A program made the translations under genes and the position numbers. A stretch of DNA of 64,000 bases from Actinacidiphila guanduensis (GTDB lineage Bacteria > Actinomycetota > Actinomycetes > Streptomycetales > Streptomycetaceae): contig NZ_FNIE01000014.1 in assembly GCF_900103985.1 (NCBI RefSeq), positions 62,001 to 126,000 of the forward strand, written 5' to 3'. Positions within the stretch are counted from its first letter, which is position 1, and each line of letters starts with the position of its first letter. The notes under the pieces were generated by a model. It had not been told where the DNA came from. It searched no databases and was given only the letters and a program-made list of their open reading frames with translations. Of this stretch, positions 8,976 to 17,154 are shown piece by piece.

Positions 8976-11006
8976 TCAGTTCCCGGCCGGGTCCCCAGGT
9001 TGAGGCGCGGTGCGGCCCAGCGGAGCACCCGGCTCCTGTGCGCCGGCCGGTTCCGCGGACGGTCCGGCCGGCTCGGCCGGCGCGAGCAGCGGGCGCTGAT
9101 CCGCCTTGTGCCGGACGTACTCGGCGTGCGCCTCCCGCGTGGAGTCGAGCGAGGCGGTCTGGCTCACCGGCACGTCCCACCAGCTCGCGCTGTCCGGCGC
9201 GGACACCAGCGGGTCGGTCTCGACGTGGATGACGACGGGCCCGCCGTCGGCCGGCCACTCCCTGGCCTTGGCGATGGCCGCCTCCAGGTCCGCCCGCGAG
9301 TGCACCTCGATCACATGGGCGCCGAGGCTGCGGGCGTTGGCGGCGAGGTCGGTCGGCAGGTGCGGGCCGTCGAGGCGGCCGCCCGGCCCACGGTAGCGGT
9401 ACTGCGTGCCGAACCGCTGGGAGCCCAGCGACTGCGAGAGCGAGCCGATGGAGTGGAAGCCGTTGTTCTGCACCAGGACGACGATGATCTTCACGCGTTC
9501 CTGGACGGCGGTGGCCAGTTCGGTCGGCATCATCAGGTAGCCGCCGTCGCCGACCATCGCGAAGACCTCGCGGGTGGGGTCGGCGAGCCGGACGCCGATC
9601 GCGCCGGGGATCTCGTAGCCCATGCAGGAGTAGCCGTACTCGACGTGGTAGCCCTTGCGGTCCCGGACCCGCCACAGCTTGTGCAGGTCGCCGGGCATCG
9701 AGCCGGCCGCGCACAGCACGACGTCGCGCGGGCCGGACAGCTCGTTGACGCAGCCCAGCACGGTGGACTGGGTGAGCACGCCCGGCGCGAGGCGGTCGGT
9801 CACCTCGGCGGCCGGGTGGTAGGCGGCCTCCACCTCGGCGTCCCACGCGGCCCACAGCGCGGCCTGCTCCTGCTCGTAGGAGGCCGGGACGCGGTGGCCG
9901 GCCAGGGCGGCGGTCAGGGCGGTCAGCGCCTCGCGGGCGTCGGCGACCAGCGCCAGCCCGGCGTGCTTGCCCGCGTCGAACGCGGCCGCGTTGATGTTGA
10001 CGAACCGCACGCCGGGGTGCTGGAAGGCGGTGCGCGAGGCGGTGGTGAAGTCGCTCCAGCGGGTGCCCACGCCGATGACGAGATCGGCGTCGCGGGCAAG
10101 GGCATTGGCCGCGGTGGTGCCCGTGGAGCCGACCGCGCCCATGAGCTGGGGGTGCCCGTGCGGCAGGGAGCCCTTGCCGGCCTGGGTCTCGCCGACGGGG
10201 ATGCCGGTGGCGGCGGCGAAGTCCCGCAGGGCGTCCTCGGCGCCGGAGTAGTGGACGCCGCCGCCGGCCACGAGCAGCGGCCGCCGGGCGCCGCGGACGA
10301 GGTCGGCGGCGGCCGCCACGAGCGCGGTCTCGGCCGGCCGCCGGGCGATGTGCCAGGTGCGCGGGGCGAACAGCTCCGCCGGCCAGTCGTACGCCTCGGC
10401 CTGGACGTCCTGCGGCAGCGAGATCGTGGCCGCGCCGGTGTCGGCGGGGTCGGTGAGCACCCGCATCGCGCCGAGCAGCGCGGCCGGCAGCTGCTCGGGC
10501 CGTGAGACCCGGTCGAAGAAGCGCGACAGCGGGCGGAAGGCGTCGTTCACGCTCACGTCGGCCGCGTACGGCTGTTCCAGCTCCTGCAGGACGGGCGCGC
10601 CCACCCGGGTGGCGAAGGTGTCGGAGGGCAGCAGCAGCACCGGGATGCGGTTGATGGTGGCAAGGGCCGCGCCGGTGAGCATGTTGGTGGAGCCGGGCCC
10701 GATGGAGGCGGTGCAGGCCCAGGTCTGCAGCCGGTCCTGCTGGCGGGCGTAGCCGACGGAGGTGTGCACCATCGCCTGCTCGTTGCGGGCCAGGATGTAC
10801 GGCAGCGGCGAGTGCCCGCCGGACTCCTGCTCCATCTGGAGCAGCGCCTGCCCGAAGCCGGCGACGTTGCCGTGGCCGAAGATCCCGAGGACGCCGGCGA
10901 AGAACCGGCGGCGCTCGCCGTCGCGCTCGGCGAACTGCGCGGCCAGGAAGCGGGCGGTGGCCTGGGCCACCGTCAGCCGCACCGTCGCGGGGGCTTGCGT
11001 GCTCAT
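8976..11006 (-). CDS. iolD: 3D-(3,5/4)-trihydroxycyclohexane-1,2-dione acylhydrolase
   Basis: The 676-residue ThDP-dependent enzyme opens the ring of the diketo-inositol intermediate to give 5-deoxy-glucuronate. The N-terminal Pyr domain starts near LTVAQATARFLAAQ and holds FGHGNVAGFGQAL. A central domain carries AGGGVHYSGAEDAL. The C-terminal PP domain has YSCMGYEIPGAIGVRLA and the ThDP/Mg motif GDGGYLMMPTE...VQNNGF. The length matches IolD (about 620-680). The last 60 residues are Ala/Pro-rich and probably disordered. Its ATG overlaps the iolB stop by four bases (ATGA), indicating translational coupling within the iol operon. Confidence 0.94.
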   Translation of the reverse strand: MSTQAPATVRLTVAQATARFLAAQFAERDGERRRFFAGVLGIFGHGNVAGFGQALLQMEQESGGHSPLPYILARNEQAMVHTSVGYARQQDRLQTWACTASIGPGSTNMLTGAALATINRIPVLLLPSDTFATRVGAPVLQELEQPYAADVSVNDAFRPLSRFFDRVSRPEQLPAALLGAMRVLTDPADTGAATISLPQDVQAEAYDWPAELFAPRTWHIARRPAETALVAAAADLVRGARRPLLVAGGGVHYSGAEDALRDFAAATGIPVGETQAGKGSLPHGHPQLMGAVGSTGTTAANALARDADLVIGVGTRWSDFTTASRTAFQHPGVRFVNINAAAFDAGKHAGLALVADAREALTALTAALAGHRVPASYEQEQAALWAAWDAEVEAAYHPAAEVTDRLAPGVLTQSTVLGCVNELSGPRDVVLCAAGSMPGDLHKLWRVRDRKGYHVEYGYSCMGYEIPGAIGVRLADPTREVFAMVGDGGYLMMPTELATAVQERVKIIVVLVQNNGFHSIGSLSQSLGSQRFGTQYRYRGPGGRLDGPHLPTDLAANARSLGAHVIEVHSRADLEAAIAKAREWPADGGPVVIHVETDPLVSAPDSASWWDVPVSQTASLDSTREAHAEYVRHKADQRPLLAPAEPAGPSAEPAGAQEPGAPLGRTAPQPGDPAGN

Positions 11007-11941
11007 GCGGTCTCCTTCGTCTCAGGAGGGGCGGCCGGGCGGACGAGCGGCAGCCGCGGGTCGAACGGCTGGTCCGGCCAGGTGTCGCGGACCCAGGCGT
11101 GCGCGGGGTCGTCGCAGATCAGCCAGGCCCGCTCGGGCCCGGGGCCGGCCATGACGTTGAGGTAGTACAGGTGCGCGTCGGGCGCGGCGATCGAGGGGCC
11201 GTGCCAGCCGTGCGGGACGAGGACGGCGTCGCCGGCGCGGACCTCGGCGAGCACGTCGATCGGCCGGTCCGCGGCGGAGGCGTAGACCCGCTGGTAGCCG
11301 ACGGGGTCGGTGCAGCGCGGGTCGGTGGCCTGCGTCTCGAAGTAGTAGATCTCCTCCAGGGCGGTCTCCTCGCCCGGGCGTTCCACGTCGTGCTTGTGCG
11401 GCGGCCAGGAGCTCCAGTTGCCCGCGGGGGTGACGACCTCGCAGGCGATGACGGAGTCGGCGGCCAGCACCGCGGGCGTGCCGAAGTTGCGCACCTCGCG
11501 CGAGGCGGCACCGGCGCCGCGCCGCTCCACGGGCACGTCGGCGGCGGGGACGCGGTGGACGCCGCGGCCGGTGCTGCCGGGGGCGAGGGCGCCGGCGAGC
11601 GCGACCCGGGCGGGGGCGCCGGCCGCTTGCAGGGTGATGCGGGCGCCGGCGGGCACGTAGGCGACGTCGGTGGGGCCGGCGAAGACGTCGGGCCGCCCGT
11701 CGAGCCGGACCCGGTGCACCTGGCCGTCGGCGGTCTCGGCGGTGACGTGCACGGCGCCGGACAGCGGCACGACCAGGTGCTCGAAGTCGCCCGCCGCAAG
11801 GGCGCGGGTCTCCTCGCCGGCCAGGCGGGCGGTGCGCAGGCTGGTGTGGTGCCAGCCGGGGTGGGCGTCGGTGACGGCGAGGTCCCAGCCGTCGGCGCCC
11901 GCGGTGCCGTGGGGCAGGACCCAGCGGGTCTCGTCGGTCAC
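11003..11941 (-). CDS. iolB: 5-deoxy-glucuronate isomerase
   Basis: The 312-residue bicupin enzyme isomerises 5-deoxy-D-glucuronate to 5-dehydro-2-deoxy-D-gluconate (DKG). Characteristic IolB segments are GWHHTSLRTARLAGEETRAL, the metal-site region SSWPPHKHDVERPGEETALE, EEIYYFETQ and LVPHGWHGPSIAAPDAHLYY, which give the His/Glu cupin ligands. Length agrees with the family (about 270-300). It overlaps the aldolase gene upstream and iolD downstream by four bases each. It sits in the middle of the iol operon and works directly after IolD and before IolC. Confidence 0.93.
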   Translation of the reverse strand: MTDETRWVLPHGTAGADGWDLAVTDAHPGWHHTSLRTARLAGEETRALAAGDFEHLVVPLSGAVHVTAETADGQVHRVRLDGRPDVFAGPTDVAYVPAGARITLQAAGAPARVALAGALAPGSTGRGVHRVPAADVPVERRGAGAASREVRNFGTPAVLAADSVIACEVVTPAGNWSSWPPHKHDVERPGEETALEEIYYFETQATDPRCTDPVGYQRVYASAADRPIDVLAEVRAGDAVLVPHGWHGPSIAAPDAHLYYLNVMAGPGPERAWLICDDPAHAWVRDTWPDQPFDPRLPLVRPAAPPETKETA

Positions 11942-12816
11942 CTGCTGCTCCCGTGGGTGAGGTCGACGGCGATGTCCACGGCGGCCGCCACGTCGCCGTC
12001 CGGCGGGTAGAGCAGGGCGCGGCCGACGACGAGGCCGCGCACCTGCGGGATGCGCAGGGCGGCGCCCCAGGAGGCGTAGGTGTCGCGCGGGTCGCCCTGC
12101 GGGTCGCCGCCGAGCAGGAGGGTGGGCATGGTGGTGGCGTCCAGCACCCGTTCCAGCTCGTCCACGACCGGGAGTTTGAGCCAGGTGTAGGCGCTGGTGG
12201 CGCCCAGGCCGCTGGCTATGTGGATGGAGGTGATGACGCTGTCGGGGTCGAGCAGGTTGCGGGAGCGGCCGGCCTCGCGGACCGACAGGAAGGGCTCGAT
12301 CATCGCCATCAGGCCCAGGCCCGCGAGTCCGGTGACGGCGGCCGCGGTCGCCTCCAGGGTGGCCGCGGTGCCGGGGTCGCCCAGGCAGATCCGGGTGAGG
12401 GTCTTGCCGCCGTCCAGGCCCTGCTCGGCCAGGGCTTGCGGGGTGTAGGCGGTGAAGCGGTCGTCGAACTCGAAGGCGGCGCCCTGCAGTCCGCCGCGGT
12501 TCATCGAGCCGATGGCGACCTTGTCCTCCAGGGCGCCCATCAGCAGCAGGTCGTCCAGCAGGTCGGGGGTGCTGAGCACGCCGTCGACGCCGGGGCGCGA
12601 CAGGGCCGTCGCCAGCCGCTCCAGCAGGTCGGTGCGGCTGGCCATGGCCCGGGTGTCGCCGCGCACGCCGAGGGCGCCGCGGGCGGGATGGTCGGCGGCG
12701 ACGATGAGCAGGCGGCCGTCGTCGCCGAGCAGGGGGCGGCGGGCGCGCTTCTGCCAGGCGCGGCCGATGCGTTCGGGCTCGCGGGCCCGGATCTCGGTCA
12801 GCTGTGCGGCGTCCAT
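11938..12816 (-). CDS. Cgl0159-like (beta/alpha)8 aldolase of the inositol pathway
   Basis: The 292-residue cytoplasmic protein begins MDAAQLTEIRAREPERIGRA and resembles the actinobacterial Cgl0159-type TIM barrels, often annotated as deoxyribose-phosphate-aldolase-like. Visible parts are LLIVAADHPARGALGV, IGSMNRGGLQGAAFEFDDRF, GKTLTRICLGDPGTAATLEA and YTWLKLPVVDELERV, where the Lys is a candidate Schiff-base residue. Its place between iolB and iolC, and the absence of iolJ, suggest that it cleaves 2-deoxy-5-keto-gluconate-6-phosphate to DHAP and malonate semialdehyde. This is inference from context. Its ATG shares one base with the iolC stop; GGAGAGGA lies upstream. Confidence 0.75.
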   Translation of the reverse strand: MDAAQLTEIRAREPERIGRAWQKRARRPLLGDDGRLLIVAADHPARGALGVRGDTRAMASRTDLLERLATALSRPGVDGVLSTPDLLDDLLLMGALEDKVAIGSMNRGGLQGAAFEFDDRFTAYTPQALAEQGLDGGKTLTRICLGDPGTAATLEATAAAVTGLAGLGLMAMIEPFLSVREAGRSRNLLDPDSVITSIHIASGLGATSAYTWLKLPVVDELERVLDATTMPTLLLGGDPQGDPRDTYASWGAALRIPQVRGLVVGRALLYPPDGDVAAAVDIAVDLTHGSSR

Positions 12817-13793
12817 CAGGCCGTCCTCTCCGAAGGGCGCGCGCGGGAGGCGAGAGCGGCCTCCACCTCGGCGGTCGTGGGCATGGCGGTCGAGCATTCC
12901 AGCCGGGAGGCGACGAGCGCGCCGGCCACGTTGGCGAACTCGACGGTACGGCGCAGCTCCCAGCCGGCGAGCAGGCCGTGCACGAGGGCGCCGCCGAAGG
13001 CGTCGCCGGCGCCGAGGCCGTTGACGACTTGGACGGGGAAGGGTGCGACCTCGACCCGCTCCTCGCGGGTGGCGGCCAGGACGCCCTTGGGGCCCTGCTT
13101 GACGATCGCGAGGTCCAGGCCGCGGTCGAGCAGGGCGTCGGCGGCGCGCTGCGGGTCGCGTTCGCCGACGGCGACCTCGCACTCCTCGCGGTTGCCGACC
13201 GCGACCGTGACGTGCTCCAGTGCCAGGCCGACCTGTTCGCGGGCCTCCTCGGCGTCCGCCCAGAACATCGGCCGGTAGTCCAGGTCGAGGACGGTGGTGG
13301 CGCGCCGGCCGCGCGCCTGCCAGGCGGCGAAGTGGGCGGCCCGGCTGGGCTGGGCGGACAGGCCGGTGACGGTGGCCCAGAAGACGGCCGTGCCGCGGAC
13401 CGCGTCCAGCGGCAACTCGTCCGGCTCGATCATCAGGTCGGGCGCGGTGCCGTAGCGGTAGAAGTAGAGCGGGAAGTCGTCGGGCGGGAAGACCTCGCAG
13501 AAGGTGACCGGCGTGGGCGGGCCGTCCGGGTCGGTGATCGGGGTGATGTACGCGGGGTCGACGCCGAGCCGGGCGGCCTCGGCGCGCACGTAGCGGCCGA
13601 AGGGGTCGTCGCCGGTGCGGGTGATGAGGGCGGCGTCGCGGCCGTGACGGGCGGCGGCGACGGCGACGTTGGTGGCGCTGCCGCCCAGGAACTTCTGGAA
13701 GGTGCGCACCTCCTCCAGGCCGACGCCGTGGTCGAGCGGGTAGATGTCGACGCCGGTGCGGCCGATGGTGACAAGGTCGTGGGCCACCGTCAC
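12816..13793 (-). CDS. iolC: 5-dehydro-2-deoxygluconokinase
   Basis: The 325-residue PfkB/ribokinase-family kinase phosphorylates DKG to DKG-6-phosphate. Motifs seen are the first PfkB signature FLGGSATNVAVAAARHGRDA (residues about 34-53) and the second, VNGLGAGDAFGGALVHGLL (about 271-289), containing the catalytic Asp in GAGDAF. IolC-like segments also include GRTGVDIYPLDHGVGLEEV and VLDLDYRPMFW. The GTG start at 13793 overlaps the iolE stop by four bases (GTGA). Acts in the cytoplasm between IolB and the aldolase encoded next. Confidence 0.93.
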   Translation of the reverse strand: MTVAHDLVTIGRTGVDIYPLDHGVGLEEVRTFQKFLGGSATNVAVAAARHGRDAALITRTGDDPFGRYVRAEAARLGVDPAYITPITDPDGPPTPVTFCEVFPPDDFPLYFYRYGTAPDLMIEPDELPLDAVRGTAVFWATVTGLSAQPSRAAHFAAWQARGRRATTVLDLDYRPMFWADAEEAREQVGLALEHVTVAVGNREECEVAVGERDPQRAADALLDRGLDLAIVKQGPKGVLAATREERVEVAPFPVQVVNGLGAGDAFGGALVHGLLAGWELRRTVEFANVAGALVASRLECSTAMPTTAEVEAALASRARPSERTA

Positions 13794-14710
13794 TCCCCCG
13801 CCGGTGCGGGGGCGCCGGCCCGGCCGGCGGCCACGGCGAGCAGGTGGGCCACCGAGGCGCGCACGTCGTCGCGCGGGTCGGCGCCGCCGGGCTCGCCGGG
13901 GGCCGCGTGCAGCACGGTGTCCTGCTCCAGGACGTACCAGCCGGCGTACCCGGCGTCCTCCAGCAGGCGGACGATGGCGGCGATGTCCACGTCTCCCGCG
14001 CCCAGCGGCACGTACATGCCCTCGGCGACGGCCGCGGTGTAGGAGGTCGCACCGGAGCGGACCCGGTCGGCCAGCGTGCGGCGGACGTCCTTGAGGTGGA
14101 CGTGGGCGATGCGGTGCGGGTGGCTCGCGGCCAGCGCGACGGGGTCGCCGCCGCCGATGAGCAGGTGGCCGGTGTCGAGGCAGAGGCCGATGCGGCTGCC
14201 GTCCAGGACCCGCTGGGTCTCCACGCCGGACTCGACCATGGTGCCGACGTGGGGGTGGAGGGTCGCGGTCAGGCCCGCGGCCTCGGCCGCGGCCGCGATC
14301 CGGTCGAGGTTGGCGAGCAGGCGGGCCCAGCCGGCGTCGTCCAGGACGGGGCGGGCGTCGTAGCCGTCGGTGCCGGTCGCGGCGGCGACGACCACGGTGC
14401 CGGCGTCGGCGGCGACCAGGCCGGCGATCGCGGTCTCGACCTCGGGCAGCGGGTCGTGCCCGGCCTCGTGCAGGACGACGGGGACGAACTGCCCGACGGC
14501 GCGCAGGCCGTGGGCGGCGAGGACCGCGGCCTTGTCGGCCGGGGCGTCGGGCAGGAAGCCGTCGGGGCCGAACTCCGTCGCGGACAGACCCAGTTCACGC
14601 ATCTGCGGCAGGACGGTGCCGGGGCCGAGCTGGTGGCCCCAGCCGGGGACCTCGCACACGCCCCAGGAGATCGGCGCGCCGGCGATGCGCTCGGCGAGGG
14701 GGGCGGTCAC
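13790..14710 (-). CDS. iolE: Myo-inosose-2 dehydratase (sugar phosphate isomerase/epimerase family)
   Basis: The 306-residue TIM-barrel protein has IolE-like starts and metal motifs: IAGAPISWGVCEVPGWGHQL, ATEFGPDGFLPD, LHPHVGTMVESG, GLCLDTGHLLIGGGDP, IAHVHLKDVR and WYVLEQDTVL. The His, Asp and Glu residues form the metal site. IolE dehydrates scyllo-inosose to the trihydroxycyclohexanedione used by IolD. GTG at 14710 follows AAGGGAG with a seven-base spacer. It is the first main gene of the iol operon. Relatives such as IolI (inosose isomerase) share the fold, so that role is not excluded, but no other dehydratase is present. Confidence 0.88.
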   Translation of the reverse strand: MTAPLAERIAGAPISWGVCEVPGWGHQLGPGTVLPQMRELGLSATEFGPDGFLPDAPADKAAVLAAHGLRAVGQFVPVVLHEAGHDPLPEVETAIAGLVAADAGTVVVAAATGTDGYDARPVLDDAGWARLLANLDRIAAAAEAAGLTATLHPHVGTMVESGVETQRVLDGSRIGLCLDTGHLLIGGGDPVALAASHPHRIAHVHLKDVRRTLADRVRSGATSYTAAVAEGMYVPLGAGDVDIAAIVRLLEDAGYAGWYVLEQDTVLHAAPGEPGGADPRDDVRASVAHLLAVAAGRAGAPAPAGE

Positions 14711-14784
14711 GACCGGGCTCCCTTCGCCCGGCCGGTGCCCGGCCCGGCGGTGTGGCGGTGGCGGCGGGCCGACGTGCTCGGCAT
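14707..14784 (-). CDS. Possible 25-residue leader peptide coupled to iolE
   Basis: A short reading frame (MPSTSARRHRHTAGPGTGRA...) begins at ATG 14784, six bases after a GAGGGA site. It ends in a TGA that overlaps the iolE GTG start as GTGA. The very basic, unstructured product resembles no known protein. The arrangement suggests either translational coupling or a chance frame in the iolE leader. Protein evidence or conservation would be needed to accept it as a gene. Confidence 0.3.
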   Translation of the reverse strand: MPSTSARRHRHTAGPGTGRAKGARS

Positions 14785-14894
14785 GGCGCGTCCCTCTTCC
14801 CGGTAGGTGTCAGTGTGGCGTGCTGCTGGTGCGTACGGCGCGGTGCGGCCTCGCGCACCGCGCGCCCGGGCGCGCGGCCCGGGCGTCTGCGTCG

Positions 14895-14940
14895 AGCCTG
14901 CCTCTCCAGGCGACAGCATGTCAATAGTTTGTCCTGACAT
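14895..14940 (-). promoter_or_regulatory. Candidate iol operon promoter and GntR-type operator
   Basis: On the minus strand TTGACA (14924-14919) is followed after 18 bases by CAGGCT (14900-14895), a plausible -35/-10 pair. It overlaps a 23-bp dyad at 14918-14940 with perfect ATGTCA...TGACAT arms. Reading the minus strand, ATGTCAGGACAAACTATTG matches the sequence upstream of the GntR/iolG pair (15819-15837) at 16 of 19 positions. That makes it the likely operator of the local GntR regulator, placed to block the -35. The -10 is weak. Confidence 0.65.
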
Positions 14941-14999
14941 TCTGACTTCCGACAGAGCGCTCGGCAGGTGGCCCGATCCGCGGCGGATCGGGGCGGGAA

Positions 15000-15743
15000 T
15001 CAGTGCGCGGCGACCGTCATCTCGAAGGCGTAGCGGGAGGCGCGGTAGACGTGCGAGCCGTACTCCACTGGCCGGTCGGAGGCGTCGCGCGCGGTGCGGA
15101 CCATGGTCAGCAGGGTGGCGCCGCGGCTCTCCGCGAGCAGCCGCGCCTCGGCCGCGGTGGCCCGGCGGGCACCGATGGTCTGCTCCGCGGTGCTCAGCAC
15201 GATGCCCGAGCGGCGCAGGAGTTGGTAGAGCCCGGCGCCGGCCAGCGCCTGCGGGGTGAGGTCCACCAGGCCGGCCGGCAGGTGGTTGTGGAGCAGCGCG
15301 ATCGGCTCGCCGTCGGCCAGGCGCAGCCGCTGCAGCGCCACCACCTCGGCACCCTCGGGCACTTGGAGCGCGGCGGCGACCTCCGGCTCGGCCGGCACCG
15401 TCGCTATGGACAGCACCTCGGTGGCGGGGCGCCGCCGGTCGCGGGCCAGGTCCTCGTAGAGGCTGGTGAACTCCAGCTGACGGCGAATGCGGTTCGCCAC
15501 CACCTGGGTGCCGACGCCCCGCTTGCGGGCCAGCAGGCCCTTGTCGACCAGGTGCTGCATGGCCTGACGCATCGTCGGCCGGGACAGGCCGAACTGGTCG
15601 GCCATCGTCACCTCGTTGCTCAGCCGGGTACCGGGCGGCAGCACCCCGGACTCGATGAGGTGCTGCAGCTGCTGGGCGAACTGGAAGTACAGCGGGACCG
15701 GGCTGCTGCGGTCGATGGTGATCTGCTGCGCGAGCGACTCCAC
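15000..15743 (-). CDS. GntR family regulator, HutC/UTRA type (probable inositol regulator)
   Basis: The 247-residue protein has an N-terminal GntR winged HTH (ITIDRSSPVPLYFQFAQQLQ, LSNEVTMADQFGLSRPTMRQAMQHLVDKGLL) followed by a UTRA effector domain (EFTSLYEDLARDRRRPATEV to DRPVEYGSHVYRASRYAFEM). HutC-type members bind sugars or acids and usually repress. The GTG at 15743 is preferred: GGAGG (complement of 15751-15755) lies seven bases before it and the protein then starts like homologues. In-frame ATGs at 15791 and 15818 are longer options with poor binding sites. It lies between the iol operon and iolG, and both promoters carry the same motif, so it is probably their regulator (inference). 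Confidence 0.85.
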   Translation of the reverse strand: MESLAQQITIDRSSPVPLYFQFAQQLQHLIESGVLPPGTRLSNEVTMADQFGLSRPTMRQAMQHLVDKGLLARKRGVGTQVVANRIRRQLEFTSLYEDLARDRRRPATEVLSIATVPAEPEVAAALQVPEGAEVVALQRLRLADGEPIALLHNHLPAGLVDLTPQALAGAGLYQLLRRSGIVLSTAEQTIGARRATAAEARLLAESRGATLLTMVRTARDASDRPVEYGSHVYRASRYAFEMTVAAH

Positions 15744-15818
15744 GTCCACCCCTCCAGGAGACTTCTGCCGACGCACGCCAGTATGACTCATCAGGCGGCG
15801 TAACCTCTGTACGTCCAT

Positions 15819-15863
15819 ATGTCATAACAAACTCTTGCCTTGTCATCCGTCGAAGAGTAGAAA
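15819..15863 (+). promoter_or_regulatory. Candidate iolG promoter with GntR-type operator
   Basis: ATGTCATAACAAACTCTTG (15819-15837) is the second copy of the motif found at the iol operon promoter (16 of 19 identical). The inner TGTCATAACA also fits the published KGWCHTRACA pattern of the corynebacterial inositol repressor IolR, as far as I recall it. It overlaps a possible iolG -35 (TTGCCT, 15835-15840), which is followed after 17 bases by TAGAAA (15858-15863). The site lies between the divergent regulator and dehydrogenase and could serve both. Confidence 0.6.
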
Positions 15864-15906
15864 GCAGAAGGCCGCTCCCGGCGTTCCGCACGAAAGGCAC
15901 CCGCAC

Positions 15907-16902
15907 ATGCGCATCGGACTCATCGGCACGGGACGCATCGGCGCGTTCCATGCCGCCACCCTCGCCGGCCTGCCCGCCGTGACCGGCCTCGTGGTGCACG
16001 ACGCCGACGAACGCTCCGCCCGCGGCGTGGCGGACCAGGTGGGCGCGCAGTACGCGGGCGACCTGGACGGCCTGCTCGGCGCGGGCCTGGACGGCGTGGT
16101 GATCGCCGCGCCCACCGCCTTCCACGCCGAGCTGATCCTGGCCGCGCGAGCGGCGGGCCTGGCCACCTTCTGCGAGAAGCCGGTGGCCGGCACCCTCGCC
16201 GAGACCGACGCGGTGCTCGCCGCGCTGGAGGGGGCCGAGGTCCCGCTGCAGATAGGGTTCCAGCGCCGCTTCGACGCCGGGTACGCCGCGCTGCGCGAGG
16301 CCGTCGCGGACGGCCGGCTGGGCTGGACGCACACGCTGCGGGCCGTCACCGCCGACCCGGCCCCGCCGCACCCGGGCTACATCCCGGCCTCCGGCGGCAT
16401 CTTCCGCGACTGCTCGGTGCACGACTTCGACATCGTGCGCTGGGTCACCGGCCGCGAGGTCACCGAGGTCTACGCGACCGGCGCGAACAGGGGCGAGGAG
16501 TTCTTCGCCGCCGCCGGCGACGTGGACACCGCCGTCTCCCTGCTCACCTTCGACGACGGCACCCTGGCCACCTGCACCGCCACCCGCTACAACGGCGCCG
16601 GCTACGACGTCCGCCTGGAGGTGTGCGGCTCCAAGGGCACCCTGGCCGCCGGCCTGACCGACCAGGCGCCGCTGGTCTCCGCCGAGGGCGCCCCGTGGCC
16701 CGCCGGCACGCCCTACGACGGCTTCATGGAGCGCTTCCAGGACGCCTACCGGGCCGAACTGGCCGCCTTCACCGAGGTGGTGGCCGGCATTCGGCCGAGC
16801 CCCTGCACCGGGGCGGACGCCCGCGCGGCCCTGGCCGTCGCCGAGGCCGCCACCCGCTCCCGTCTGGAGGGCCGCCCGGTCCGGCTGGACGAGACGGCCT
16901 GA
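15907..16902 (+). CDS. iolG: Gfo/Idh/MocA oxidoreductase, probable inositol 2-dehydrogenase
   Basis: The 331-residue NAD(P)-dependent enzyme starts MRIGLIGTGRIGAFHAATL, a Rossmann GxGxxG nucleotide site. The family EKP motif is FCEKPVAGTLAETDAVLAAL (Lys about residue 94), and CSVHDFDIVRWVTGREVTEV holds the catalytic Asp-x-x-His-like segment. IolG oxidises myo-inositol to scyllo-inosose, the entry step for the downstream iol genes. ATG at 15907 was chosen over an upstream in-frame ATG at 15835, because GAAAGG lies nine bases before it and the Rossmann fold begins at once. It is divergent from the GntR gene and shares an operator-like motif with the iol operon. Confidence 0.87.
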   Translation: MRIGLIGTGRIGAFHAATLAGLPAVTGLVVHDADERSARGVADQVGAQYAGDLDGLLGAGLDGVVIAAPTAFHAELILAARAAGLATFCEKPVAGTLAETDAVLAALEGAEVPLQIGFQRRFDAGYAALREAVADGRLGWTHTLRAVTADPAPPHPGYIPASGGIFRDCSVHDFDIVRWVTGREVTEVYATGANRGEEFFAAAGDVDTAVSLLTFDDGTLATCTATRYNGAGYDVRLEVCGSKGTLAAGLTDQAPLVSAEGAPWPAGTPYDGFMERFQDAYRAELAAFTEVVAGIRPSPCTGADARAALAVAEAATRSRLEGRPVRLDETA

Positions 16903-16913
16903 CACCCCGCACT

Positions 16914-16948
16914 CGCGACCGCGGCACCCGCCCCCCGCCGCGGTCGCG
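16914..16948. terminator. Hairpin after iolG, between convergent genes
   Basis: CGCGACCGCGG (16914-16924) pairs perfectly with CCGCGGTCGCG (16938-16948) around a 13-base loop. It follows the iolG stop by 11 bases and faces the end of the convergent GH2 gene about 200 bases away. Confidence 0.75.
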
Positions 16949-17154
16949 CGCTGCTCGGGCAACTCCCCATCGACGGGGGCACGTTCACCGTCCGTGCGGC
17001 CCTCGCGAGCGGGGCGACCCGCCGCGCGGGCGACGTGGGTGAGCAACTCGACACCGCACAACCGGCGTTCGCCGGTACCGGGCGGGCCCGCGCCCCCGTA
17101 CCCCGCGCGGCGGTTGCCGTGCCGGGGACGAGGGCGGGCCTGCCCGTGCATCTG

